Of a DNA stretch of 64,000 nucleotides, positions 35,301 through 45,417 are shown piece by piece (position 1 is the first letter of the stretch; each line of letters begins with the position of its first letter). Position numbers and translations under genes: made by a program. The notes under the pieces are model-generated. The model did no database searches and had not been told where the DNA came from. It saw nothing but the letters and a program-made list of their open reading frames with translations. The stretch is from Triglochin maritima (Eukaryota; Streptophyta; Magnoliopsida; Alismatales; Juncaginaceae), in assembly GCA_963682175.1 (NCBI GenBank), contig OY821787.1:27072501-27136500 (forward strand), written 5' to 3'.

Positions 35301-35449
35301 ACTGGAAGAACAGGTTGAACAAGTGGGTCCAGCAACTGCTCCTCCTCACGGTAATTAGCAGCCATTGAACCCAGACTGTGTGCGACACGAGATGAGGAAG
35401 GGATCGAGAAATCGACGACCGCAGCCGGATTGACAATGCTCCTCGTCAA
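32375..35449 (-). pseudogene. Athila-type gag and protease, decayed
   Basis: Minus strand, likely start Met 35449. Order: N-terminal region; capsid domain with IPHFTGKGDPYIFLREFEEV and KKWLYNNHVNAFRTWDEFQ; CCHC zinc knuckle CHSCGRIGHVENEC; glutamine-rich helix (LELQMGQLAQSVHERERG); protease region with NVLLDLRSTVNLLPFSIYQ, ITLQLADRSIRIPKGIIEDV, VDFVVLDT and IPLILGRPFLAT; C-terminal SPIGWRVLFDE block. Stops at about 35230, 35185, 34318 and 33592, and frame changes near 35000 and 32730. The protease triad normally reads D-L/S/T-G; here Gly is Arg. No pol domain follows. Confidence 0.88.
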
Positions 35450-37009
35450 ACGACCACTCTCATCTCATGTCCACGAAAACATGCACAAAGGTGCACACAC
35501 ACCAAAATGTTTTTTAACAAAGAATGTGCATAGAGGAGAAGACGGGGGGACACAGGAGAGAAAGAATGACTCAGGAGAGAAGGGAAGAAGTCCTTATGCT
35601 ACGGTGGATGGGTACAAGTAGAAGCACACAAGCAAACAAGGCTCAAGCAATCCTAAGGTCGCTATAGGTCCTTACAGCTAGACGACGCCTAACTGCGAGG
35701 TCACACGGCCTCAACACGCCTCACCTCCCTACGCTACACTACACTACGAAGTATGAAATGCGAAAGAAAGCAACAAACGATTAACTAAAACTAAACTAAG
35801 AACGAAAGACGAGTGCTGGAATTTAGAAATGGAAAACCCCTAAGGGGTGGAGTGAGTGCACACATGCAAAGAGGTGGGTGATGAACACGTTCTTTAAGCA
35901 CAAATGAAGGTGATGTTATCATGCATAGGAAGTGTCTAAATGTTATGGCAAAACCTATCAATCTATTCACCAACCTAGTTGATTAACATTTACATATACA
36001 AGTTGTTTATTTCAGAACCTAAACAAGCATGAGAGGTGTCTAATCATTTTGGCAAAACTCATCAAGTTATAAATTCTATCCTAAAGAAGCAAGCATACAT
36101 TCATGTTTTATCAACACATTGGAAATAAAGCATTCATTCCATTCTCTAATGCATGTATGAACATCTACTCCACCCCCCAAAGGGGATGAAACTACTCACT
36201 ACACATTACACTAATTATTAAACTAAGCAAGGAAAGCATATTAACTAAGCTACTAAAACTAATGAAAAGAAATGAAACAAAGTAAAGCAAGAAATATGAA
36301 ACAAAGTAAAACAAGCAAAATGAAACTACTAACATAACAAAGAAACTTTTATTAACAAATGACTCACATTTAAGTAGCATCCGCCTACTTTACTGTGTGC
36401 TTCAACGCCTCACTTCTAGTAGGAAGAATAGCCACTGAAAATATGGAGTGATTACAATAGAAGGTGAAGAGTTCTATTTATAGCCATAGAAAAAGGCAAT
36501 CCGGGATAATCCCTCGATGTGGGACTACACAAATACCAGAAATGGACTAAATACACAATAATACGCGACCAACCAAAATGTTAACGGATTTGGGCCAAAA
36601 TAGACCGCCAATTAGCGGTCTTGGACCGCCAATTGGCGGTCTATATGGTTCAGATCTTACTAAGTTTTCTTCTAGGCTTTGCTGGATGTCTTTGGTGATC
36701 TTTGATGCATCTACTTTGCTTGTTGGAGCTCCGACCCGACTAGAATTGCCAAAATACTCCCCATGATTGTGTGGAGTATTTTGTTTTGCTCTTTGGTCCT
36801 TCGGTCTTACGTTCAGGTCCTTCTCCCTTGCATCTTAGTCCCCAGATCTCACAATTCAGTCCTTTTTCCAGCTTTTGGGTCCTTTTATGCTTCATCTCTT
36901 CAAACCTATTTATTTCTGAAATTCAAACATAAAACTCGTAACATGGCATTGTTTAGGTGAAAGATAATGGATATAAGGAGCAAATATGAGCATGAAATGT
37001 TGACAATCA
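35450..37009 (-). repeat. R3 leader remnant (35450-35728) and truncated 5' LTR (35729-37009)
   Basis: The leader stops at CACCTCCCTA and jumps to CGCTACACTACACTACG inside the LTR, so the rest of the leader, the PBS and the U5 end are missing. The LTR part is very close to 29900-31161, with USE and TATA present (about 36480-36520). The last bases read GTTGACAATCA instead of GATGTCAATCA. Confidence 0.8.
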
Positions 37010-37341
37010 AATACATAGACCGACGTCTATGTGTGCATCGTCTATACATAGACGTCGGCTATCGTATAGCCGACGTCTATCCCTAAAGAATATACGTAGA
37101 AGTCAACATTTATTCGTTAACGCATAGACGTCGGTCTATACAACACCCGACGTCTATTCTTTAGGGTTAGACGTCGGTGATATAACAGACGACGTATATT
37201 CTTTAGGGATAGACGTCGGTGAACTAACATGCGACGTCCATTCCTAATGAATATACGTCGGATTCCACATAAAGCCGACGTCTATTCCTTTCTTCAGAGG
37301 AATAGACGTCGGCTAATACAAACAACCGTCGTCTATTCCTA

Positions 37342-37895
37342 AACCTGGACAAAAAAAAGCATCCGACGAAATTATTTTTAGTCATCGTATTCGTGTACAT
37401 ACAACTGCACCAAATTCGTTTACTTATAAAATTGTTCACAAATACTCACAATTTCATCCACATATACATACAAGCACAAACACACAAGCATACATGCACA
37501 AACACAAACACAGACATACAACCATACATGCACAAACATACAAAGCATACACAATTGACATTCAACACACTTGCAATTAATTCATTCTAAAATTAAGGCG
37601 ATTATATTAAGGCATAAAGTGTAGGTTTATAATACAAGTGCACTTGTTAACTAAATTACAAAAAATACTATTGGCAGGAGAACCTCTTAGTTCGTCAACA
37701 TGTTTCTGATGAAATAGTGAGCCCATCGGTCGCGAGTTTCATCGAGCTCCTGTTGCGAGAAGGGATCACTACTTTTTGGGAAAACCTATCAAAAAAATAC
37801 AATTGTGTTGAATATTTATAACTAAATATTGAAACTACACAACTATACAATTGAATAACGATCTACATTACCTCGGATAGGCTCTTTTATTAAGT
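37342..37895. other. CACTA interior, CAAACACA-rich
   Basis: Low-complexity run of ACAAACACA / CATACATGCACAAACA (37440-37560), then AT-rich sequence. No gene. Confidence 0.45.
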
Positions 37896-38230
37896 GGTTT
37901 CTGGGCCAAGGAAAGGGTGATGAAATCCCCCACCTCATCTCCTATAGGTGACTGCCCCCTAAGTGTTTTTCATACCTTAATCTAACAAACAACACACCAA
38001 ACAAACACTCACCTCACTCTTGTTCCAATGCAAGTACTACTAACTAATGTGTGCTTTGTAATGAATGATGAGTGAAAGATAGTATGTACCTTACGCCAGC
38101 AATCTACGACAGAAATCGTAAATAATAGAAAAATACAATGCATGCAAATCCTATATGATGAATGACTTAGCAAATATTGTCTAATCTTTTGCTTTGGGTT
38201 ATTAAAGGCCAAGTTGTTTAAGGGGGGCAA
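37896..38230 (-). repeat. Fragment of a family R leader inside the CACTA element
   Basis: Matches the R1 leader (about 15830-16190): GGGCCAAGGAAAGGGTGATG, CCCCCACCTCATCT, ACGCCAGCAATCTACGAC and TAATCTTTTGCTTTG occur in the same order. It has no LTR or PBS attached. Small copied or deleted remnant. Confidence 0.8.
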
Positions 38231-39246
38231 TGAGTTATTATCTTAATATTAAAAATTAAAAAAATGAAGGCAATAAACATTTGAAATATTAAAAGCAAGT
38301 ATTAAAAATAATTACTTAGATTGACAGAAAAACATTTTAAACACAAACTATCATGTTAGTAATAATAATTGGGAATAAAATTTTATTGAAATTTTGGCAG
38401 AACCTCCACTTAAAATTTGATATGTAAAATTCTTCAAATCCTGAAATCAAACCAAACCAAACCAATCCAATCCAAGTCATTACATCACATTCACATTCAC
38501 ATTACATTACAAATCTAAGATAGCAAACCAAACCAATCCAAATCATATATACTCATTTAAATCATCCAACCAACCCAACTCAATCCAAACTAAATCAATC
38601 CAATGAATGAGTCAAATCAAATGAATTAAACATTCACACAATCACACTCCATTATAGTCAACCAAACTTTGTTTTCACCAATAAACTTTGTTGCAAATTC
38701 TTCACCAATATCTCTATATAAGTAGTGTATGTTTTCATGGGATCTTCACTCTTTCTTAACATATCTAAACATATCAAATATTTTTACAGGTTAAAGAATA
38801 TTTCTAAACACCACCATCTAAACATATCCGAACAGCATGAGAACCTAATCAAACAATATGATTTTTGTATTGGTTAAGCACGAACCAGAGGAGGGGAAAG
38901 ATGTGATGCCGGAGGAGCTCTTTGTGGTTTGGTGACACGAAATGGTGCGGTGACGGCTGTAAACGACACGAGATGGTGCGGTGACGACTGCAAACGACAC
39001 AAGATGAAGGCTAACTTAGAAATAATATGTGGAGAAAAACGGAGGACGGAGGAAGACGAACTTAAAACTTACATGTGGAGAAAGACGGAGGAAGAAGGAG
39101 AAGAGGGCCGTAGAAGTGGAGGAGATCTTGGGAGCTCGCTGCGGTGCCGGAGACGGTGCGGATCGGTCAGAGATCGGTCGCGGAGGAGAGTTCGGTCACG
39201 GGACAGCTAGGGTTTGGGTGGGTTTCGTCTGAAATAAATGAAAGAA
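38231..39246. other. CACTA interior: short AACCAATCC-type repeats and a 45-bp duplication
   Basis: 38440-38600 is rich in CCAAACCAAACCAATCCAA and CATTCACATTACATT. At 38932-39000 a 45-bp unit (GACACGAAATGGTGCGGTGA...) occurs twice. A basic 67-93-codon open frame at 38929-39232 is glutamate/arginine-rich and unsupported; it may be captured host sequence. Confidence 0.4.
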
Positions 39247-39556
39247 AACGCGTCTGTCCGATTTCTTTAAGACATATAGACGTCGGATGTTATATAACGT
39301 CGACGTCTATACCTCGATGTCTATATGCATGGAGCATAGACGTCGGTCGTATATTATATACGACGTCTATAGGGCGACGTCTATACCCTATAGACGTCGG
39401 CTAAACCTGGTATTCCTACACCCGACGTCTATAGTACACAATAGACGTCGGCCTCGCTAAGGACCGACGTCCATTCTGTCCTCTCCCCACTAGACGTCGG
39501 TGGTTATAACGGCCGACGTCTATTTGGCGACGAGTAAAGCCTATTCTGCACTAGTG

Positions 39557-39697
39557 TTTTTACATCCTTCACATTGATTTTTAATCTACAATGTCCAATC
39601 ATATAGGTAGACATGATTTGTGCCTGTGAAACACCTTCATAGAAGGAAAACATTCAAGTTCTCTTAATAAGGAAGTTCACATTCTTAGGTTATTTAT
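39557..39697. other. Short flank between CACTA and R4
   Basis: 141 bases, nothing recognised. Confidence 0.35.
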
Positions 39698-41266
39698 TGA
39701 ATCCGTTAAACTAAGCACAAGTGCACGGCCGCGTTGAAGCAGTGACAAATATGGGTCAGTCCACAGGGAGCGTGTGTGAGTCGGATTCACGATACTTGAG
39801 TGGGGGAGAAGAAGAAAGAGATGTGATCGAAATTAAACTACAATGTGTGGGAAATAGGAAAATAAGCAATAAAACTAAACCCTTTAGGGGTAGAGAAAGA
39901 ATGTGAATACGAAAATGTGTGTTTTGTGTGTGTTCAAATGTGTTCATCAAAACATGTCATACATGAAATCCATAAAAACTCAATTCCAACTTTACCTCCA
40001 CATGAAATAACATAAAACATTATCATTAAAACATACAAAACAATAATTGAAATGAAGCTAATATGTTCATGTGCATCATGACTCAAATCCAACTATGTCT
40101 CCACATGGAATAAGATTTATGACAATCATTAAAACATACAAGACATTAATTTGGATAAATCCAACATGAGCACATGCATGCACATGCCTTGTTTCCTTGA
40201 TCCACTCCATCCTTATTCTAACCTCATCCTTCCCCATAAAATAGACCCACTAATCCAAGCATGTGCTAAGCTTCATTCAAGAGCATTAGCACATCAAAGA
40301 TAAGAGTGAAATCTCATTCGATTTTATGGAATCATGTAAGACTCAAATGATTAAGAATAACACACACACACACACTAATCGATCACATGATCAAATTAGC
40401 TTCTTCTCCAACCCCCATGTGGATGGACTGCTCTACTCATATCTTCACTAAAGAAAATTAAAAATAACATGAACCCATAATGAAAATGACTAAAAACAAG
40501 ATTAAACAAACCACAACATCAAAGAAATTGCATCAAAGGAAAAACAGTATGTAAAGAACAAAACTCACACTTGATTGAAATGAAAAGATTACAAAGTATG
40601 CTTCTTCTCCTAAACTACACTAAGCAGCAACAAAATGAAACCTAAAACTAATGGAGAAGCAAGAATAAGTTGGAGAGGAGGGATTACAATGGTATATATA
40701 GACTAATACATGGTTAGGATTAATCTGGGAGTAATCGGAGGACTCTAAATCACATCTGATAGTCCAGAAATGCTCGGACCCGAAAACCCAAACCGCAACC
40801 AAAATTGGAGACCATTTGGATCATTTTGATCCGACAATGGAGGATCCAAATCCGCTGATGGCGGATCAAATACATCGGATAGGACAGAAATTTGTATCCC
40901 ACTTTATTGCTTCATTTGACATGTGGAGTGAAGTTCTGGTCTATTGGCTCAAATCACTTTGAGTTTAATTGGAGAAATACTGATGTGATTCAAGTCATGT
41001 GTCACTGTATTTTGCATTTCAGAATCAGGTCCCTCTGGGTTTGCACTTGGGTCCTTCCTGATTTGCGATCCAGTCCTTCTGCATTACAAATAGGTCCAGA
41101 ACCTTCAAAATGTATCCATACTTGTTATATTTAGGTCCTTTTTGCTCCCTTCCTCTTCTTTATTACGTAATTCCTCAAATACTACAAACACAAGTCGAGT
41201 AGCACAATATTGTGGTAAAATAAAGGATATATAGCATGAATATGAAGCATGATAAGCAACTAATCA
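39698..41266 (-). repeat. R4 LTR, diverged family R subfamily (1569 bp)
   Basis: On the + strand from TGAATCCG to ...CTAATCA and followed by AATACCCCCACAC, the family polypurine tract. The U5 core GTGCACGGCCGCGTTGAAGC is kept (39721-39740) although most of the LTR differs. The USE is lost at the expected place. Palindromes are replaced by diverged GGATCC..CGCTGATGGCGGATC sequence near 40845-40865. Confidence 0.75.
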
Positions 41267-42735
41267 AATACCCCCACACTTATCTTTTACTAGTTTCGAG
41301 GAAAACAAAGAAAGAGAAAAATGAAAGAAAGTGAAACATGCGAGAAACAGGGAAATCCTAACTCACTTTCGTAGGAATCACGATTGCACTTAGCACGTGC
41401 AACACTCCCCAAATCTCCACATATGGTGATTCCTACCACCCGTGTAACAAGAGTTTGGTCGGTGCATCCCAAGTCAGATGACTCAAAAGTACCAGGCACT
41501 ATGTCCCTTCAAACCTAATTTCCCAAGTGGTAGGAGTTGTACAAGAAGAGAGAACACCTACTCACTTATTTCTTATCTACACATGAACCAAAACCCTACA
41601 CTTAATGTCTCACAACAAGAGTTTTAGGGTCTTTGACTACAACAAACTTCCTTATATTAACATACACGAATTATTCAATTCACTAGGTTCCGGGTTGACT
41701 TCTTTATTTATTTGAGTACTGAAACCCTATGATTACCCTCTCCCCGAGGGAAACCGAGGTGCATCCTAACGACCACATAAGGCCTAAAGTCGGTATACTA
41801 GATATCCTAATGCATCAAGTTCAAGACAATTTTGGGAGCTTCTATTTACTTTACCTCTCAACGATTTTGCACATGCCAAACATACGCAAAACCCACAAAA
41901 CATTTTCTTTTGCAAACACATAAAGATTTTGAAAGAAATGTGAAAATTTAAAGCACTAGGCAAGCAAAAGAACACAAGTCACCCAAGGATCATGGCAAGT
42001 AGATATATCGATATTAAATACAACACACTAACATGACCCTATCAATACAAACAAAAGAAAACAAAACTAACGGAGAAAGACTCGACTATGTACACATATA
42101 AAACACCCCCCCACACTTACATCATGCATTGTCCTCAATGAATGTGAGCATGGTACTACATGAATTTATGCATGAAAAATAAAAGATCTCACCAACATGA
42201 AGCACCAAGGGAAGTTCATGGTTATGTTAATGTACACAAACCCGAACTGCCCTCAAAAATTGTGAAATACTAAAGAAGGGAGACATATACGTGAAACAAA
42301 TGGGTCCCGAATACGCAAGGGTTGGGGCCTACAACAATCAGTGCTCACTTGTGGAGTTTTTTTTTCTTCGTTTGTTCTTTGTTCTTTTTTTTTGAAATAT
42401 AACTATGTACAATAACGGTTTCTCACCGTAATTTGTCGAGCTAGATATGCAGCTGCATGGGCTCACAATATAGGAAATAGGAGGATTGTTGAGAGGTTTA
42501 TGAACCACGAATGGTGGTTCATGCCTCTCAAAACCAGGTTCTGTGAAAGGAAATGGAAACAAATATGTTTCCATTCCACGATAGCTGAGGGTCATCAATA
42601 TATATACTCGAACCGACATTTGGGTGCACTGGGATCATTTCGTCTACATAAGGTGACACCCAGATGGCAAAGTCCAGAAACAGAATGCTTGACCATGTGA
42701 CACCCTTATAAGCATTGTAGTCGTTTGATGCTTCT
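41267..42735 (-). other. R4 3' interior, left part
   Basis: Family R 3' non-coding region with about 500 bp deleted near 41405 (it jumps from the CACGTGCAAC hairpin to CTCCCCAAATCTCC). A degraded C-terminal coding piece lies at 42338-42700 on the minus strand. It continues at 50084 on the other side of R8. Confidence 0.65.
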
Positions 42736-43219
42736 TGATTGACATCATTTCATGCTTATATTTGTATCTTATATCCATTATCTTACACCTAAGCAATGCT
42801 ACGTGACGAGTTTTATGTTTAGTTTTCAGAAATAAAGAGGTTTGAAGAGAAGAGCCATGAAGGGACCCAAAAGCAGGAAAAAGGACTTAATTGTGAGACC
42901 TGGGGACCAAGATGCAAGACAGAAGGACCGGATCGTAAGACAGAAGGACCTAAGAGCAAACCAGGAAACTCCACACCATCATGAGGAGTATTTTGTCAAT
43001 TCGATTCGGGTCGGAGCTCCACTAAACAAGTTAGATGCATCCAAGACCAAGAAACACACCAAGGAAAACCCAACAGAAGACCCAGACGGATCTGGGCTTT
43101 ATAGGCCGCCAATTGGCGGTCTGGAACCGCCAATTGGCGGTCTGGATCATGCAAGATCCGCCCCAACTTCTCCTGGACTTGTATTAGTGTTCGTTTAGGC
43201 TATTTTTGGTATTGGTTTA

Positions 43220-43271
43220 GTCCCACATCGGGGGATTGTCCCGGATTAGCTTTTTCCATGCTTATAAATAG
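43220..43271 (+). promoter_or_regulatory. R8 LTR promoter: USE plus TATA box
   Basis: GTCCCACATCG (43220-43230) equals the plant snRNA-gene upstream sequence element consensus RTCCCACATCG. TATAAATAG follows at 43263-43271, 32 bases after the USE. This matches the Pol II snRNA spacing (about four helical turns) as I recall it. Transcription should begin about 25-35 bases after the TATA box, near 43295. The same pair with the same 32-base gap is in R9 (61191-61201 and 61234-61242). Confidence 0.7.
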
Positions 43272-44239
43272 AACTCTTCACCTTCCATTGTAATTACCCA
43301 TTGCTTGGTGGCATTCTCTCTACTAAGGAGTGAGCCTTGAAGCAAAAACTCAAGGTGGAGAAGAATGCTACCTTCAATGTGAGTCATTTGTTAATAAAAT
43401 AATTCTTCTAGTTTCTTTTAATCTTGTCTTTTAATTTGTGCATGTTTGTTTAGTCTTTCCTTTCCTTTTATGTTTCTTTAATGCTTCTTGCCTTCTTAGT
43501 TAACTTTCATTTCAGTATTATGCTTTCTTTTGCTAGTATAGTTAGTGTAATGAGTAGTGAGTAGTTCCATCCCCATTTGGGGGGTGGAGAAATATGTGAT
43601 ATAATTATGTAGTGTATTAAGTGTGTGTTATTTTTATCCCTTGAGCTTTATATGATTTCCATAACCATTTAATGGGTCTCCACTCTTATCTTTGATATGC
43701 TAATGCTCTTGAATGAAGCTTAGCTTATGCTTTGATTAGTGGACCTATTTTATGGGGAATGATAAGGTTAGGATATGGATGAAGTTAATATTGGAAACAC
43801 AATTTGTAGTGTATGTGCTCTTGTTGCCTTTACCTTAGCTAATGTCTTGTATGTTTTAATGATGTAGTCTTATCTTAATTCATGTGGAGGCATAGTAGGG
43901 TATAGTCTTTATACTTGAGTTCATGTAGCTTCAGTCCAATTATTGTCTTGTATGTTTTAATGATGTAGTCTTATCTTAATTCATGTAGAGGCAAAGTTGG
44001 ATGTAGTTTTATGATTTCATGCACTACATGTTGTGAGGAGCTTAATGAACACACACACACTTCTTTATGTTCACATTATTTCTCTACCCCCTTTGGGGTT
44101 TAGTTTCTTGCTTCTTTTCCATTTCCATTTGCATCTTAGTGTAGTTTAGTGTAACCAACCTTTCTTCCCTTTCTTTACCTCTCACCTTCGCACAAACCAA
44201 GTGTCGACACACCTCCCAGTGGACGACCCGTATTTGCCA

Positions 44240-44253
44240 CCGCTTCAACGCGG
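44240..44253 (+). other. Conserved U5 hairpin near PBS
   Basis: CCGC-TTCAAC-GCGG can fold into a short stem-loop. It lies in the most conserved stretch of the family LTR (GGACGACCCGTATTTGCCAC through GTGCACTTGCGG), kept even in the diverged R4. Confidence 0.55.
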
Positions 44254-44297
44254 CCATGCACTTGCGGTTAAATATAAAACGAGATCAATCAAGTTTT

Positions 44298-44315
44298 TGG
44301 CGCCGTTGCCGGGGA
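44298..44315 (+). other. R8 primer binding site for tRNA-Asp
   Basis: TGGCGCCGTTGCCGGGGA, perfect 18-nt complement to the tRNA-Asp 3' end, six bases after the LTR. Confidence 0.92.
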
Positions 44316-45417
44316 GGTGCTCTGTCAAGACGTTGGTTTGGGCGATTCGAGGGGTTTTTAATTTTTTGTTTCCAGTGTTGTTTAGTTTCAGGGAACCTAA
44401 GGATCAAGGGGAGGCTACTGGAGAAGTTTGAGGACCAGAAGCTACAACAAGACCACCAATCAGCGGTCTGGGACCCCCAATTGGCGGCCTGGCGAGCCTC
44501 AATTGTTCTCAAATTTGTTCCAGTTGTTATATTTTTCATGTTAGTTATCTGGGAGCACAATTTTGCATGCTGTGACTTCTACTTTGCTCCTAGATTTAAT
44601 TTCAATGCCCTTTAATCAACTTGGACCATAAAACTCAAAGCAAAAGATTAGACTTTTTGCCATCTAGGTCATGCACCATTGGTTGACCTTGCATGCATTT
44701 TTTTTTTGCTTTACATTTTGTCGTTGATTGCTGGCGTGAGGTACGTGCACCCACATCCCTCATTCATGCATGTTTCGTTCATGCATTAGTTAGTAAGGTG
44801 CATCGGGACAAGAGTGAGAGAGCGTTTGATTGGAGCGATTGATTGCTAGATTTAAGCTCAAAACGCTACTAAGGAGGGGCTGTCCCATAAATGATAAGGT
44901 GGGGGATTTCATCACCCTTTCCTTGGCCCCAAAAACCACTCTTAATAAAGCCTTAACTAAAAGCAAGTAGACATTGGCCCTAGGATTGCGGGCGCACTAG
45001 GAGAGTAATCTAGTTGAGATCGTCATGACCTGATCGGCGTTGCCTACCTTGTCGATAGTAGGAGGTACTGGATCTACGGATCTGGTATCACTTGCTGGGC
45101 ATTGTGGTCCTCGTTGTAGGGAGGTGTGGCGTGTCAAGGCTAGTGACCTCGAAGTTTGGCGTCGTCTAGCCTAAGGACCCATTGCCTTACATTGTTTGAG
45201 CCTTGCTTGCTAGTTAGGCTTCTTCCTTCACCCTGTACCCTCGCTAGCTCTAGGGATTCTTCCCTTCTCCTCTGAGTCATCTTCTTCTCACCTTCTTCTA
45301 CGTTATAGTCTCCTCCCCTTTACACTCTCTGCTAGCGTTTTAGGGTCGAGTCGAGCACTTTTTGCGAGCTTAGTCTCGTGGTGGTGAGAGTGGTCGACTC
45401 GAGAGTTGTTTGTTGAG
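44316..45417 (+). other. R8 leader
   Basis: Non-coding, about 1.1 kb. Degraded copies of the CCAATTGGCGG palindrome lie at about 44452-44490. GAG|GTACGTGC donor-like site near 44741, conserved GGGGGATTTCATCACCCTTT near 44903. No long ORF. Confidence 0.7.

Larger units (their letters stand above)
29762..37009 (-). mobile_element. Family R element R3 (gag-protease class), 7.2 kb
   Basis: LTRs are 29762-31161 and about 35729-37009 (truncated), with a decayed Athila-type gag and protease at 32375-35449 and no RT, RNase H or integrase. The leader, PBS and about 140 bp of the 5' LTR's U5 end are deleted at about 35729. Flanks CTAAA and AATAC do not match. The flanks are instead overlapping copies of the same CACTA zone, so the boundaries are rearranged. 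Confidence 0.8.
29314..39556. mobile_element. CACTA-like (En/Spm) non-autonomous element, split by R3
   Basis: Left terminus CACTACTACAGAAG at 29314. The right terminus reads TTCTGCACTAGTG, ending at 39556 (CACTAGTGCAGAA inverted). Flanks TTC and TTT are a near 3-bp duplication. Subterminal zones at 29330-29755, 37017-37340 and 39270-39530 are packed with GACGTC-containing 10-12-mers in both orientations. No transposase is recognisable. R3 (29762-37009) splits the left subterminal zone, which also appears twice. The element may therefore be one rearranged copy or two partial ones. Confidence 0.55.
42736..44291 (+). repeat. R8 5' LTR (1556 bp)
   Basis: TGATTGACATC...GAGATCAATCA. Contains, in order, two palindromes CCGCCAATTGGCGG (43106-43119 and 43127-43140), USE (43220-43230), TATA box (43263-43271), AATAAA (43393-43398) and the U5 block (about 44218-44276). 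AC-rich and TG-rich runs are near 43625 and 44045. Confidence 0.95.

Noticed and set aside
38929..39232. Arginine/glutamate-rich ORFs in the CACTA interior
   Set aside because: Biased composition, overlapping frames and a 45-bp duplication; no recognisable domain, although captured host sequence cannot be excluded.
42842..43198. 118-codon + strand ORF, repeated at 48650-48985 and 60885-61169
   Set aside because: Lies in LTR U3, is repeated because the LTR is repeated, starts upstream of the TATA box and differs in length with the palindrome count.
44298..44315. tRNA-Asp gene
   Set aside because: Only the 18-nt complement to the tRNA 3' end is present; no tRNA body. It is a primer binding site.
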